Shown here: positions 1 to 7,603 of the stretch, piece by piece
How positions within the stretch are numbered: the first letter of the stretch is position 1
Layout: the number at the start of each line of letters is the position of its first letter
NCBI GenBank assembly: GCA_964467705.1
Contig: CAYXUZ010000156.1
Coordinates: 1 to 15,057, forward strand
DNA: 15,057 bases
Source: CAADGU01 sp964467705
Lineage (GTDB): Bacteria; Chloroflexota; Anaerolineae; Promineifilales; Promineifilaceae
Reading direction: 5' to 3'
The notes under the pieces: model-generated
Database searches by the model: none
Told to the model about the DNA's origin: nothing
The model's input: the letters and a program-made list of their open reading frames with translations, nothing else
Made by a program: the position numbers and the translations under genes

Positions 1-1284
1 TCTTTTTTGTCGCCCAAAGGTCTGTTGCAGCAGTTGTTGGCACGGCCGTTCGGCATTGAACGCCTCCCCCCCGTTTATGGATTCTGGGGAGCTTTCATCG
101 TCCTGACACTCATCAGTTACCCTTATATCTTCTTAACGGTGAAGGCCGCACTGTGGCAGATGGACCCCACATTATTGGAAATTGCGCAAACGGAGGGAGC
201 GCGGAAACGCCAGATCATGCGGCATGTGTTGTTGCCGTATGTATGGCCGGCCGTCACTGCCGGTGGTTTGTTAGTGGCCTTGTACTGCTTGCGTGATTTT
301 GGTGCGGTGACTTTGCTGCAATACAGTACCTTTACACGGGTCATTTACAATCGGTACCAGGCATTTCAACTTGACCAGGCCGCCACGATGGCGCTGATGT
401 TGGTATTGATGACCGGCGTTATGATGTTCTTTGAGTCCCGTTTACGGGAGCATAAAGAGAATGTGCCCACCGAAATGAGCGACCACCGCAACAGCAAGTT
501 GGTGAAGTTGCGTGGATGGCGATGGGTAGGGCTGCTTTTTGTCGGTTCGTTGGCTTTTGTTTCTTTGTTTATGCCCGTTGGCGTTTTACTCTACTGGATT
601 GGGCGGGGCGTCCAGCAAGAATGGTTGCCAGACAGTATGGGACTGGCTCGTGATAACACAATTTTATGGGTTGATTTATGGGAACCAGCCCAGAGTTCAC
701 TCCTGGTATCGCTGGTGGCGGCGGTGCTGGCCGTGCTGCTGGCGCTTCCCATTGCTATCCTGTCCGTGCGGAGCAACGGCCGTCTGGCAGCGTTGTTTGA
801 GCGGCTCAGTTACAGCAGCTACGCCTTGCCGGGCATTGTGGTAGCCCTGGCCTTCGTTTACGTCGGTATTCATTATCTGCGCCCACTATACCAGACCACT
901 CCCTTGCTGCTGGCGGCATATATGGTGTTGTTTGTGCCTTTAGCAGTTACGGCCGAACGTAGCGCCTTACAGCGCATTCCGGTTGAGCTAGAAGAAGTGG
1001 GCTACAGCCTGGGGGGATCACGCTGGGATATTTTGCGCCAGGTGACGCTGCCGCTGATGCGGCCTGGTTTACTGGCCGGCGGCGGGTTGGTCTTCTTGAC
1101 CGCGATGAAGGAGTTACCGGCTACCCTTTTGCTCAGTCCTTTGGGGTTCCGTACCTTGCCGATGTTGGTCTGGGCGAACATCAGCGAGGCGTTTTTTGTG
1201 CGGGCGGCCGTTCCCACCCTGTTATTGCTGCTGCTTTCGGCCGTACCCCTGGCCTGGATGTCTATACGAGAAAATCGCCAGTAA
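1..1284 (+). CDS. Iron-type ABC transporter permease, two-module FbpB-like (5' end outside window)
   Basis: This is the C-terminal part of an inner-membrane permease of the binding-protein-dependent ABC importers for Fe(III) (FbpB/ThiP type). Such proteins carry two fused six-helix permease modules that form the channel above an ATPase. The frame is open to the left edge, so the TTG at position 7 is not necessarily a start. About 427 residues are visible of a usual 530-560. Counting from position 7, two EAA loops that dock on the ATPase are seen at about residues 56-80 (EIAQTEGARKRQIMRHVLLP) and 327-353 (ELEEVGYSLGGSRWDILRQV), each followed by LP. The segment KELPATLLLSPLGF near residue 368 is typical of FbpB-like permeases. 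Multiple hydrophobic helices fill the rest. The solute-binding and ATPase genes should lie upstream, outside the window. Substrate is inferred from family resemblance only; thiamine or another anion cannot be excluded. Confidence 0.88.
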   Translation, partial: SFLSPKGLLQQLLARPFGIERLPPVYGFWGAFIVLTLISYPYIFLTVKAALWQMDPTLLEIAQTEGARKRQIMRHVLLPYVWPAVTAGGLLVALYCLRDFGAVTLLQYSTFTRVIYNRYQAFQLDQAATMALMLVLMTGVMMFFESRLREHKENVPTEMSDHRNSKLVKLRGWRWVGLLFVGSLAFVSLFMPVGVLLYWIGRGVQQEWLPDSMGLARDNTILWVDLWEPAQSSLLVSLVAAVLAVLLALPIAILSVRSNGRLAALFERLSYSSYALPGIVVALAFVYVGIHYLRPLYQTTPLLLAAYMVLFVPLAVTAERSALQRIPVELEEVGYSLGGSRWDILRQVTLPLMRPGLLAGGGLVFLTAMKELPATLLLSPLGFRTLPMLVWANISEAFFVRAAVPTLLLLLLSAVPLAWMSIRENRQ

Positions 1285-1318
1285 CCGACGGCCGTATATT
1301 TGACAACTTCTGATCAAA

Positions 1319-1351
1319 AAACTCCTACCGTGTCGGGCACGGCAGGAGTTT
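1319..1351 (-). terminator. Intrinsic terminator between convergent genes
   Basis: A 13-bp inverted repeat (AACTCCTACCGTG at 1320-1332 against CACGGCAGGAGTT at 1338-1350) has a single A/C mismatch and a 5-base loop. It lies between the stop of the permease (1284) and the stop of the membrane protein (1383). Read on the minus strand, the stem is followed by a run of T (the A-run at 1316-1321), which fits Rho-independent termination of the minus-strand gene. It may also slow plus-strand read-through, although the T-run on that side is poor. Confidence 0.75.
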
Positions 1352-1382
1352 GCTTTAGAAGAGATGGGCCGGGTCACGGCCG

Positions 1383-1919
1383 TTACGCCTGTTTTTCTTC
1401 GATATACTTTTCTGCCTCCGTCTCCTTCCCTTTCATCGCTTTGTAGATGACGTACAGCCCCACCGCAATCAGTGTGACCGGCCAGTATTTGCCCACCAGT
1501 TCCACTACATTCAACAGCATACCATCCGTCATAATGGCAACACCAATAGTTGCCAGGATACCGCCGGGTATGAGCGCCCACCAGTGCGTTTCTTCTGTAA
1601 ACAAAGCGGTCAGCAGGGTGATGAGCGCAAATCCAGCACCGAAGATGAGGAGAAAGATGCCGCCTTCTGCATCTCCACTAACGTCGGCGAAGGGGCCGGA
1701 CATCGCATAAACGCCCCAACCAATACCACTCAAGATGCCGCCGGGAATCATCAGGCCGCCTTCACGGGTGAGGATGCCCCACACCAGAAAGAGGGCGCCT
1801 AACGCCGGTAGGAATAACAAACCGATGTTGGGCATTTGCCCAAACTGGGCCAGCAGCACTAAAAGGCCAATGCCAATTAAGAAAATGCCACCGATTGTTT
1901 CTTTTTTTCTGTTTTTCAT
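1383..1919 (-). CDS. Small polytopic membrane protein, LiaI/LiaF (DUF5668)-like
   Basis: This gene encodes a 178-residue membrane protein with about six hydrophobic helices (roughly residues 9-27, 32-50, 57-74, 87-106, 115-132 and 140-160). It has a basic N-terminus (MKNRKKE) and a charged C-terminal tail (KGKETEAEKYIEEKQA). The opening GGIFLIGIGLLVLLAQFG resembles the transmembrane region of LiaI/LiaF-like proteins, which often sit near cell-envelope stress systems. Two internal stretches look duplicated: LMIPGGILSGIGWGV (about 56-70) and ALIPGGILATIGVAI (about 115-129), so the protein probably arose from a repeat of helical pairs. The ATG is supported by a strong Shine-Dalgarno GGAGGT at 1925-1930. 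A TATACT box at 1987-1992 (minus strand) could be its -10 element, but no good -35 is seen. The exact function is unknown; the family assignment is from the N-terminal pattern only. Confidence 0.8.
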   Translation of the reverse strand: MKNRKKETIGGIFLIGIGLLVLLAQFGQMPNIGLLFLPALGALFLVWGILTREGGLMIPGGILSGIGWGVYAMSGPFADVSGDAEGGIFLLIFGAGFALITLLTALFTEETHWWALIPGGILATIGVAIMTDGMLLNVVELVGKYWPVTLIAVGLYVIYKAMKGKETEAEKYIEEKQA

Positions 1920-2116
1920 TTTCGACCTCCACTGTCGTCTCGAATCACTATCTGTGTTCGTTTTGTTTTGTGGTTAAGATGAAAACAGTATAAGATGGCT
2001 ATGCCCCATTTTGATGTGCTGAAAGTCATGGGCAGGTCATGTTGGGGGTATGACGGCCGTCGCTGAATAGCCGATAAGTTGATAAAGACAGGCTAATAAA
2101 CCGGGCGTAGAATGTG

Positions 2117-2122
2117 TATAAT
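2117..2122 (+). promoter_or_regulatory. -10 box of the Lon-domain gene
   Basis: A perfect TATAAT lies on the + strand, with TG immediately upstream (TGTATAAT) but no convincing -35. Transcription would begin near 2129. That would make the upstream in-frame GTG at 2114 unusable and favours the ATG codons at 2156 or 2165. The rest of the 1920-2155 gap holds one ACGGCCGT copy (2053-2060) and nothing else I recognise. Confidence 0.5.
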
Positions 2123-2164
2123 GTTTACACGCGCCCGGCGAAGGGTGCGGAAAGGATGAATCAG

Positions 2165-2800
2165 ATGATGGATTTACCTTTATTCCCTTTGAACACGGTT
2201 ATATTCCCTGGTTGGCCGATGCCGCTGCACATTTTTGAGCCACGCTATAAGGAGATGGTACGTTTTTGTGTAGAAGAGCAGCAACCCTTTGGCATTGTCC
2301 TCATCGAAGAAGGGGACGCGGAGTTTGATACGGCGGCTGTACCATACCGTGTTGGCTGCACCGTAGCCATTACCCAACTGGAGCGAACGGAAGACGGCCG
2401 TCTGTATATTATGACGGTCGGTCAGGAGCGTTTTCGCATTCATCGGCTAAAACGAGATAAGCCCTATCTGGTTGGCGAGGTGGAGATGCTTGATTTTGAG
2501 GAAGAAGACAAGAAGGTGTTGAAAACGGCCGTTGCCGACCTGCGCCCCCTGGTAATTGACTACTTCTCCGTGCTGGCCCAGGTGGATGACGATGACGAAA
2601 TTGACGCCAGCCAGATTCCCTCAGACCCCGAAGAACTCAGTTACCTGGCAGCCGCCATTTTGCAGGTTTCGCTGGAAACCAAACAATCCATGCTGGGCGC
2701 ACGCAAAGCCTCGAACCTGCTGAAATATCTAGCCGGTGTTTACAAAAGGGAATTGCGGCTCATTCCCCGGCATGATATGGGCACATTTTCACCCAATTAA
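2165..2800 (+). CDS. Lon protease N-terminal substrate-binding domain protein
   Basis: This is a stand-alone LON substrate-binding domain (Pfam ATP-dep protease La N-terminal family) of about 211 residues, with no AAA+ or protease part. The start of the protein, MMDLPLFPLNTVIFPGWPMP followed by LHIFEPRYKEM, is the hallmark of the family. So are the following strand-rich segment (FGIVLIEEG, VGCTVAITQLE, GRLYIMTVGQERFRI) and the helical C-terminal part. The domain recognises substrates in Lon; in free-standing form its role is not established in bacteria. I place the start at ATG 2165 because it gives the family's canonical N-terminus, with GGAAAGG (2149-2155) nine bases upstream. The ATG at 2156 and the GTG at 2114 are in-frame alternatives, the latter unlikely because it overlaps the -10 box. 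Two ACGGCCGT copies lie inside. It is monocistronic and ends in a hairpin shared with the convergent carboxypeptidase. Confidence 0.88.
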   Translation: MMDLPLFPLNTVIFPGWPMPLHIFEPRYKEMVRFCVEEQQPFGIVLIEEGDAEFDTAAVPYRVGCTVAITQLERTEDGRLYIMTVGQERFRIHRLKRDKPYLVGEVEMLDFEEEDKKVLKTAVADLRPLVIDYFSVLAQVDDDDEIDASQIPSDPEELSYLAAAILQVSLETKQSMLGARKASNLLKYLAGVYKRELRLIPRHDMGTFSPN

Positions 2801-2801
2801 A

Positions 2802-2845
2802 ACGTAAAACGTAAAACGCAGCTCCTTGCGTTTTACGTTTTACGT
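2802..2845. terminator. Perfect 19-bp hairpin built from a 7-bp tandem repeat, between convergent genes
   Basis: The left arm at 2802-2820 (ACGTAAAACGTAAAACGCA) and its exact reverse complement at 2827-2845 flank a 6-base loop (GCTCCT). Each arm is itself a tandem of the heptamer GTAAAAC/GTTTTAC. It begins two bases after the stop of the Lon-domain gene and ends 14 bases before the stop of the carboxypeptidase, so it probably acts as a two-way terminator. A clean T-run after the stem is lacking on either strand, so termination is inferred from position and stability. Confidence 0.65.
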
Positions 2846-2859
2846 CCTCCACCACCCCT

Positions 2860-4365
2860 CTAAAGTTTATATAACTCTCCATACTTTCCGCGCAGATAGC
2901 GAATATATGGCTCAATCGTCAGCGGGCCGCCGGTCACCCGTTCAATCAATTCGTTGGCGGTGAATTTACGGCCGTGTTGGTAGATATTCTCTTTCAACCA
3001 GCCATGCAGCGTGCCAAACTCACCCTGCTCAATCTGAGACGGGATAGATGGGTGCGCCTGTAATGCCTGCTCAAAAAAGAGCGCCGACATCACATTGCCC
3101 AACGTATACCCCTGAAACGCGCCGCCCACCGTACCTGCATACCAATGCACATCCTGTAACACCCCATCTACGTCACTGGGGGCGCGTACACCCAGATCAG
3201 ACTCATAACGAGCGTGCCACGCTTCCGGCAAATCCTTCACCACCAGCGATCCTTCCAGCAATGCCAGTTCCAAATCAAAGCGGATCATCACATGCAGGTT
3301 ATAGGTCACTTCATCAGCATCAGTACGGATGAGTGAAGGCTGCACTTTGTTGATAGCCCGATAAAATGTATCTTGAGGCACATTCTTTAACTGCTGCGGG
3401 AAAGCGGCCTGTAGTTGGGGGTAATAATGATTCCAAAATGGGCGGCTGCGCCCCACCAGATTTTCCCATAAGCGTGATTGACTTTCGTGAACGCCAGCCG
3501 AAGTGCCACCGGCCAATGGCGTCCCTTCCAGATCATGGCTGACGCCCAATTCATACAGGGCGTGTCCTGTTTCGTGCAAGGTGCTAAATAACGCCTCGCT
3601 CAAATCATTTTCTTTGGCACGGGTGGTAATGCGCACATCGTCTATTGAAAAGTTGGTCATATAGGGATGGTGTGTTTTATCCTGGCGACCACGATTCAAG
3701 TCATAACCGTATTTTTGCGCGACCATCATACCAAAAGCCAGTTGCAACTCTTCTGGGTAAGCCTGTTTGAGGCAGCTATCATCGGCGGGAGCCTGAGCCG
3801 TAATTGCTTTGGCAATAGGCACAAGCTGTTGGCGTAGTTCGGCAAAAAGAGCGCGCACTGATTCTGCCTTCATATCCCGGTCAGAGAAGTCAATCAACGG
3901 ATCGGCGATGTGGTCATAACCGGGGAAGCAGTTGGCAATCTGGCGTGAATAGTCAATGGTTTTGGCCAGGCTGTCCTGCACGGCCGTGAAATCATTAGCC
4001 GGGCGCGCCTGTGTCCACATCTGGTAAGCGGCCGTCGAGTGTTCACTAAATTCCGCCAATAACTGGGGGGGCACTTTGATTGCCTGCTCATAATCATGGC
4101 GCACCACGCGAATCAGGGCAGCTTCGTCACTGCCATAGGGCAATGTTTCCGCCCAGGGTTCCAGCGCATCTAACAACCGCCCGATTTCTGGATCAATGCG
4201 TTTTTCGTGGGCAATCCGGCCTAACGTTGCCATTTGACGACCTCGTGCTGGCGCACCGGCCGGCGGCATGTAAGTGGTTTGATCCCAGGCCAACAGGCTG
4301 CCTGCGGCTGACAGATCATCAATTTCCAATAAGCGCGCTCTCAGTTCTTGTAATTTCTTTTGCAC
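2860..4365 (-). CDS. Carboxypeptidase Taq family, M32 metallocarboxypeptidase
   Basis: This gene encodes a cytoplasmic zinc carboxypeptidase that removes residues from peptide C-termini. At 501 residues it is the normal full length for M32 (about 500). Motifs in order: LLAWDQTTYMP (about 24-34), the zinc site HETGH at 264-268 with the catalytic glutamate at 265, HESQSRLWEN at 293-302 (the glutamate at 294 is the expected third zinc ligand), IRTDAD at 346-351, and GVLQDVHW at 401-408. There is no signal peptide. The start is a GTG at 4365, well supported by GGGAG at 4373-4377 seven bases upstream. A palindromic element lies 26 bases before the start and may sit in its leader. The upstream ParB-like gene is in the same direction but 145 bases away, so a shared transcript is uncertain. 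The function is secure; the physiological peptide is not known. Confidence 0.96.
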   Translation of the reverse strand: MQKKLQELRARLLEIDDLSAAGSLLAWDQTTYMPPAGAPARGRQMATLGRIAHEKRIDPEIGRLLDALEPWAETLPYGSDEAALIRVVRHDYEQAIKVPPQLLAEFSEHSTAAYQMWTQARPANDFTAVQDSLAKTIDYSRQIANCFPGYDHIADPLIDFSDRDMKAESVRALFAELRQQLVPIAKAITAQAPADDSCLKQAYPEELQLAFGMMVAQKYGYDLNRGRQDKTHHPYMTNFSIDDVRITTRAKENDLSEALFSTLHETGHALYELGVSHDLEGTPLAGGTSAGVHESQSRLWENLVGRSRPFWNHYYPQLQAAFPQQLKNVPQDTFYRAINKVQPSLIRTDADEVTYNLHVMIRFDLELALLEGSLVVKDLPEAWHARYESDLGVRAPSDVDGVLQDVHWYAGTVGGAFQGYTLGNVMSALFFEQALQAHPSIPSQIEQGEFGTLHGWLKENIYQHGRKFTANELIERVTGGPLTIEPYIRYLRGKYGELYKL

Positions 4366-4391
4366 AGATATTCTCCCATTGGAGTAGATAA

Positions 4392-4425
4392 AGACCTGAC
4401 AGGCTTTTAAAAGCCTGTCAGGTCT
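4392..4425. repeat. 34-bp palindromic dispersed element, copy 1
   Basis: This is a perfect palindrome with arm AGACCTGACAGGCTTTT, extending by one more A/T pair to 4391-4426. It lies in the 145-base gap between the ParB-like gene and the M32 carboxypeptidase. A second copy of exactly the same length is at 11783-11816, with 29 of 34 positions identical. Positions 13 and 22, which pair with each other, change together (C-G here, T-A there), which suggests selection on the folded form. No T-run follows, so it is not a classical terminator. Confidence 0.8.
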
Positions 4426-4510
4426 TGTGTATTGTCTGTGGGAATCGTATCCGAATTTGAAGGGATGTCAAAACCGGTATTCTCCCCATTTGCCGACAGC
4501 GTAATTTTTT

Positions 4511-4984
4511 TCACCACACGGTTATATGAGCTTCAATATCAGCCTGCCCCTGGGCACAGGCAACGGAAATACGATGATGTCCATCACGAACATAGTAATG
4601 GTGGCCGATTTGGATCAGGTCAACTGGTGGTAGTGGAATACCTCGCTCACGGGCAACGGCGATGTTCACCCATCGATCCAGGTTGTGCGTCTGTCGAGGC
4701 CGAAAAGCTGAATCAAAGTCCTGAGTTCGCCCCTCGCTGCCGCGAATCTGGCTGATAGGGACGATTTGTACACCGGGCAGGCGACGGCCGTTACCATGTT
4801 CATTCGCCGACACACTTTCCAGATGGCTGTTTTGTCCCCTCAGTCTGGCCCATATCGCGTACAAATTAGCCTGGAAATAAACCTGCCAGAAAGCCTGTAC
4901 AGCCCGATAACGGTATTGGGAAGGGTTACGGCCGTTGCCGGTGTGCTGTAGATTTTGTTGAATGAGCGCCGTATTTCCGAACAT
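4511..4984 (-). CDS. ParB/sulfiredoxin-fold domain protein, conserved hypothetical
   Basis: This gene encodes a 157-residue soluble protein. Its C-terminal third holds the ParB/sulfiredoxin-type core: a hydrophobic strand (PPVDLIQIG, about 119-127), then HHYYVRDGHHRISVACAQGQ (about 128-147). The DGHHR box corresponds to the nucleotide/phosphate-binding motif of the superfamily (GxxR/GHHR). The N-terminal half is rich in Q, N, R and Y and matches nothing I recognise. The ORF could be extended to an ATG at 5044, but that ATG has no ribosome-binding site. The internal ATG at 4984 has an excellent AAGGAG eight bases upstream, so I start there. No DNA-binding helix-turn-helix or partner parA is seen, so a role in chromosome partitioning is unlikely. 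The family includes nucleases, kinases and CTPases, and which activity applies here cannot be told. Two ACGGCCGT copies lie within. Confidence 0.75.
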   Translation of the reverse strand: MFGNTALIQQNLQHTGNGRNPSQYRYRAVQAFWQVYFQANLYAIWARLRGQNSHLESVSANEHGNGRRLPGVQIVPISQIRGSEGRTQDFDSAFRPRQTHNLDRWVNIAVARERGIPLPPVDLIQIGHHYYVRDGHHRISVACAQGQADIEAHITVW

Positions 4985-4992
4985 CTTGCCGT

Positions 4993-4998
4993 CTCCTT
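4993..4998 (-). promoter_or_regulatory. Shine-Dalgarno that sets the start of the ParB-like gene
   Basis: AAGGAG on the minus strand lies eight bases before the ATG at 4984-4982. The longer reading from 5044 has no comparable site, so the first 20 residues of that reading are probably leader. Confidence 0.7.
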
Positions 4999-5061
4999 TC
5001 ACTGAATCTAAGACCAGTGTAGGAAACGGCCGTTGCCCATTCATGGCATACAGCGTTTGTG

Positions 5062-5116
5062 GACGTTGCGGTTAACGTTGCGGTTTGCGTTGCCGTAATC
5101 GGTCTGGCAACGCAAA
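5062..5116 (-). terminator. Hairpin and short tandem repeat after the ABC permease gene
   Basis: An 11-bp perfect inverted repeat (TTTGCGTTGCC at 5084-5094, GGCAACGCAAA at 5106-5116, loop 11 bases) begins two bases beyond the permease stop codon in the direction of transcription. The outer side is a degenerate 12-bp tandem (ACGTTGCGGTTA, then ACGTTGCGGTTT) at 5063-5086. There is no T-run, so it may be a terminator, a 3'-end stabiliser or simply a repeat. It separates the ABC operon from the ParB-like gene. Confidence 0.55.
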
Positions 5117-5118
5117 TA

Positions 5119-6576
5119 TCATCCGTAAACCATCTGTAATACCCGCGTGGTGATGTGCGCCTCAACAAAGGCCGCCACGATCAATAAGGGCAGACCCACA
5201 CCGAGGAAGATACGGGTAAAATCAGCCATACGCATAAGAAAATTCTCGCTCAGCGTGTGGTCAGGTGAAGGGTGGATGATGACAGCTTGCCAGCGCAGAA
5301 TAGCGGCCGTTGTGATTAACAATGCCGGAAACTCCAGGATGGCATGAGGTAAAAAGACAGCCAGCAGGAATTGAAAAGGGTCCTGTCCGGCCAGATAAAA
5401 TTGGGTTACCAAAAACGCGATCACCCCCCAGGGCAACATGAAAATCAGCACTGCCAACACACCAAACGTAAATACACCCAACAACGCCTGCAAAGCAACC
5501 ACCCGCATATTTTGAAAGATGATGACCATGGGCAACGCGGCCAGCAAATACGCATATTGTTCCAGGTTAGCCGCCATATTTTCGCCGGTAAGCTGTGCCT
5601 GAATGTCTGGCGGCAGGACGTACTGGTGCGCTAACCAGATGCCAAAAATGACGGCGCCGGCAAAGGCAAGCAGCAGAATACCTATCGGCTGCCATAGTGA
5701 AGGGAAAATGGCGAGAGTCTCTTTATACCAGGCAAGGGGGCGCGGCATACGGCCGTTCCACCCCTGCCCACTCAATCGCTGCCAATACACCCGAAACATC
5801 CAGCCCAGGCGAATCTGGTCAATGTCCCGGCCCAGCAGTTCCTCGCGGTTGAAGACATAGAGACCCATACGAATGAGGACAACGGCCGTGAGCGCCAACC
5901 CCGCGATCAACCACCACAGCCCCACATGGTTACCCCAAAACAACGCCCCCGCCTCAAACTGGATCAACAGCGCCATGGGCACAATGATAAAACTCGCCAG
6001 CAAATTAGCCGCCCGCACACTCGTCGCCTGGCTGGAAACCACCACCGCCGCCGCCACCATAATCACCCCTTGCACCGTTGTCAGCAGCATCACCTGGATA
6101 ATCAGTGTTGGTTCTGGCCGCCAATCCAGATTCGTCCACAAACTGACCATATACACCAACATACCCATATAACTGGCTAATAGTGGCGGCGCCAGCGCTG
6201 CCAACATCTTCCCGGCATATAATTCCGTGTTGGTTAACGGCGAAGCCAGCAGCGGTTCCAGGCTGTTGCGCTCCTTTTCACCAACAAATGTTTCCAGGGC
6301 AATAATTAACGAAAAGGACATGGGGAAAAAGCCCACCACCAATAGCAAAAAGGGAATCAACTGCGTAGCAATGATTTCCGCGCCATATTGGTCGGCAAAA
6401 GAGATAGCCCGGCGCGCCGTAAAGTTCATCAACGCCGGGAAAGCCAGCGTCAGCAGAAAAATAGGCATGATGATGCGCCAGTCTCGAAAGGAGTCGCGAA
6501 TTTCGCGCCGGGCGATCACCAACGCCATGTAGACGGAATTTTGTTTAACGGGGAGAACGGGGGTTAAAGTGGTCAT
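5119..6576 (-). CDS. ABC-2 type permease fused to a SpoIIM-like (DUF95) domain
   Basis: This gene encodes a 485-residue polytopic membrane protein made of two parts. Residues about 15-245 form an ABC-2/NatB-like permease: a basic N-terminus (ARREIRDSFRDWR), then helices, then the amphipathic segment ETFVGEKERNSLEPLLASPL at 95-114, which is diagnostic of Na+/drug/lipid-type exporters. Residues about 285-480 resemble the stage II sporulation protein M family: QNMRVVALQALLGVFTFG at 355-372, FLPHAILEFPALLITTAAIL at 408-427, and a final AFVEAHIT at 469-476. The partner ATPase gene is immediately upstream with a 35-base gap. ABC-2 permeases are usually 250-400 residues, so the fusion is what makes this one long. 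The ATG at 6576 has no clear Shine-Dalgarno; the ATG at codon 17 is an alternative. The substrate is unknown. Confidence 0.88.
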   Translation of the reverse strand: MTTLTPVLPVKQNSVYMALVIARREIRDSFRDWRIIMPIFLLTLAFPALMNFTARRAISFADQYGAEIIATQLIPFLLLVVGFFPMSFSLIIALETFVGEKERNSLEPLLASPLTNTELYAGKMLAALAPPLLASYMGMLVYMVSLWTNLDWRPEPTLIIQVMLLTTVQGVIMVAAAVVVSSQATSVRAANLLASFIIVPMALLIQFEAGALFWGNHVGLWWLIAGLALTAVVLIRMGLYVFNREELLGRDIDQIRLGWMFRVYWQRLSGQGWNGRMPRPLAWYKETLAIFPSLWQPIGILLLAFAGAVIFGIWLAHQYVLPPDIQAQLTGENMAANLEQYAYLLAALPMVIIFQNMRVVALQALLGVFTFGVLAVLIFMLPWGVIAFLVTQFYLAGQDPFQFLLAVFLPHAILEFPALLITTAAILRWQAVIIHPSPDHTLSENFLMRMADFTRIFLGVGLPLLIVAAFVEAHITTRVLQMVYG

Positions 6577-6592
6577 GGATATTTTTGGTGGG

Positions 6593-6624
6593 CAATTGGG
6601 GAATTACCCAATTACTCAATTACC
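6593..6624 (-). repeat. 8-bp tandem repeat (four units) covering the 3' end of the ABC ATPase gene
   Basis: Four consecutive octamers on the + strand (CAATTGGG, GAATTACC, CAATTACT, CAATTACC) run from 6593 to 6624. The ATPase stop codon (6612-6614) and its last three codons (Val-Ile-Glu) are made from this repeat. The rest fills the short gap before the permease start. Confidence 0.7.
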
Positions 6625-7538
6625 TCTATCTCTTCAATCACACGTAAATACACCTGTTCCAGGCTCTGCGAAACAGGCTGTAGGGAAATGACGCCCAGGC
6701 CGAGGTTGTGCAGGCAGCGTACCAGTTGGGGGTTGGTCACGTCTGGGTTATCTGTGCGGTAGCGAATGGTATCAGTGGTGACAGATTCAACCGTGACCAG
6801 GTTTTCTAGCTCTTTTACCTGACCGTTTAGCAGTTTGTCTACACGCACTTCTAACTGCGGCTGACCAAGCAATTGCTGCTTTAATTCGGCAAACGTGCCT
6901 TGTGCCACCAACTCCCCCTGTTTGATAATGGCGATTTTGTCGGCCAGCAGTTCGGCTTCGGCCAGATTGTGGGTGCAGAGGATGACGGTGCGCTGATCGT
7001 GGCGCAGTTCCAGGATAGCGTCGCGCACCAGTTTGGCGCTATGGGGGTCCATGGCGGAGGTGGGTTCGTCCAGCAGCAGCACGGCAGGATTGTGTAACAT
7101 GGAACGGATGAGACCCACTTTCTGGCGCATCCCTTTGGAATAGGTACCTAGCCGTTTGTCTTCGGCGCCGGCCATGTAGAAGCGTTCAAACATCGCTTTG
7201 CCTCTGGCGCGGGTTTCTTTGTCCGGGATGCCGTAGAGACGGCCGTAAAACTCCAGATACTCCAGCCCACTCATGCGTGTATACAGCCCCGGCTGCTCCG
7301 TCAACATACCAATGGAACGGCGCACGCCGTCGGCCTGTGTGACCACATCATAGCCATTGACACGGGCATGACCGGTGGTGGGCCTGAGGATGGCGCCAAT
7401 CATGCGCACAGTCGTTGTCTTGCCGGCACCGTTGGGGCCAAGCAGCGCCAATAACTGCCCGGCGGGTACATTGAGGGTGAGATTCTGCACGGCCGTGAAT
7501 GTATCAAATGTCTTGCCTAAATTTTCTATCTCAATCAT
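6612..7538 (-). CDS. ABC transporter ATP-binding protein, NatA/CcmA-like
   Basis: This gene encodes a 308-residue cytoplasmic ATPase that would power the ABC-2 permease encoded directly downstream. The motifs are complete: Walker A GPNGAGKTT at 34-42, Q-loop EQPG near 81, a divergent signature YSKGMRQK at 133-140 (the SKGM variant common in NatA-like exporters, instead of LSGGQ), Walker B VLLLDEPT at 153-160, D-loop SAMD at 161-164, and the switch histidine in CTHNLAEAE at about 188-196. About 85 further residues form a C-terminal regulatory tail. The frame is open upstream to a possible start at 7604, but that start overlaps the stop of the preceding gene. The ATG at 7538 has GGAG at 7546-7549 seven bases upstream and gives the family's usual N-terminus (MIEIENLGKTF). 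It is likely in one operon with the lipoprotein upstream and the permease downstream. Confidence 0.94.
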   Translation of the reverse strand: MIEIENLGKTFDTFTAVQNLTLNVPAGQLLALLGPNGAGKTTTVRMIGAILRPTTGHARVNGYDVVTQADGVRRSIGMLTEQPGLYTRMSGLEYLEFYGRLYGIPDKETRARGKAMFERFYMAGAEDKRLGTYSKGMRQKVGLIRSMLHNPAVLLLDEPTSAMDPHSAKLVRDAILELRHDQRTVILCTHNLAEAELLADKIAIIKQGELVAQGTFAELKQQLLGQPQLEVRVDKLLNGQVKELENLVTVESVTTDTIRYRTDNPDVTNPQLVRCLHNLGLGVISLQPVSQSLEQVYLRVIEEIEVIE

Positions 7539-7545
7539 GGTTGCA

Positions 7546-7549
7546 CTCC
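7546..7549 (-). promoter_or_regulatory. Shine-Dalgarno that sets the ABC ATPase start
   Basis: GGAG on the minus strand lies seven bases before the ATG at 7538-7536. It favours a 308-residue product over a 330-residue one beginning inside the previous gene's stop. Confidence 0.65.
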
Positions 7550-7603
7550 AATCGTGCCCCTCCAACACACACAACACCGCAAGCAAGGAATTTGTGACAT
7601 GCA

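Noticed and set aside
1222..1581. 119-residue minus-strand frame spanning the permease 3' end, the terminator and the small membrane protein
   Set aside because: It crosses a terminator hairpin and overlaps two better-supported genes in other frames.
4985..5044. Longer N-terminus for the ParB-like protein
   Set aside because: The ATG at 5044 has no ribosome-binding site, while the internal ATG at 4984 has AAGGAG at ideal spacing inside the supposed coding region.
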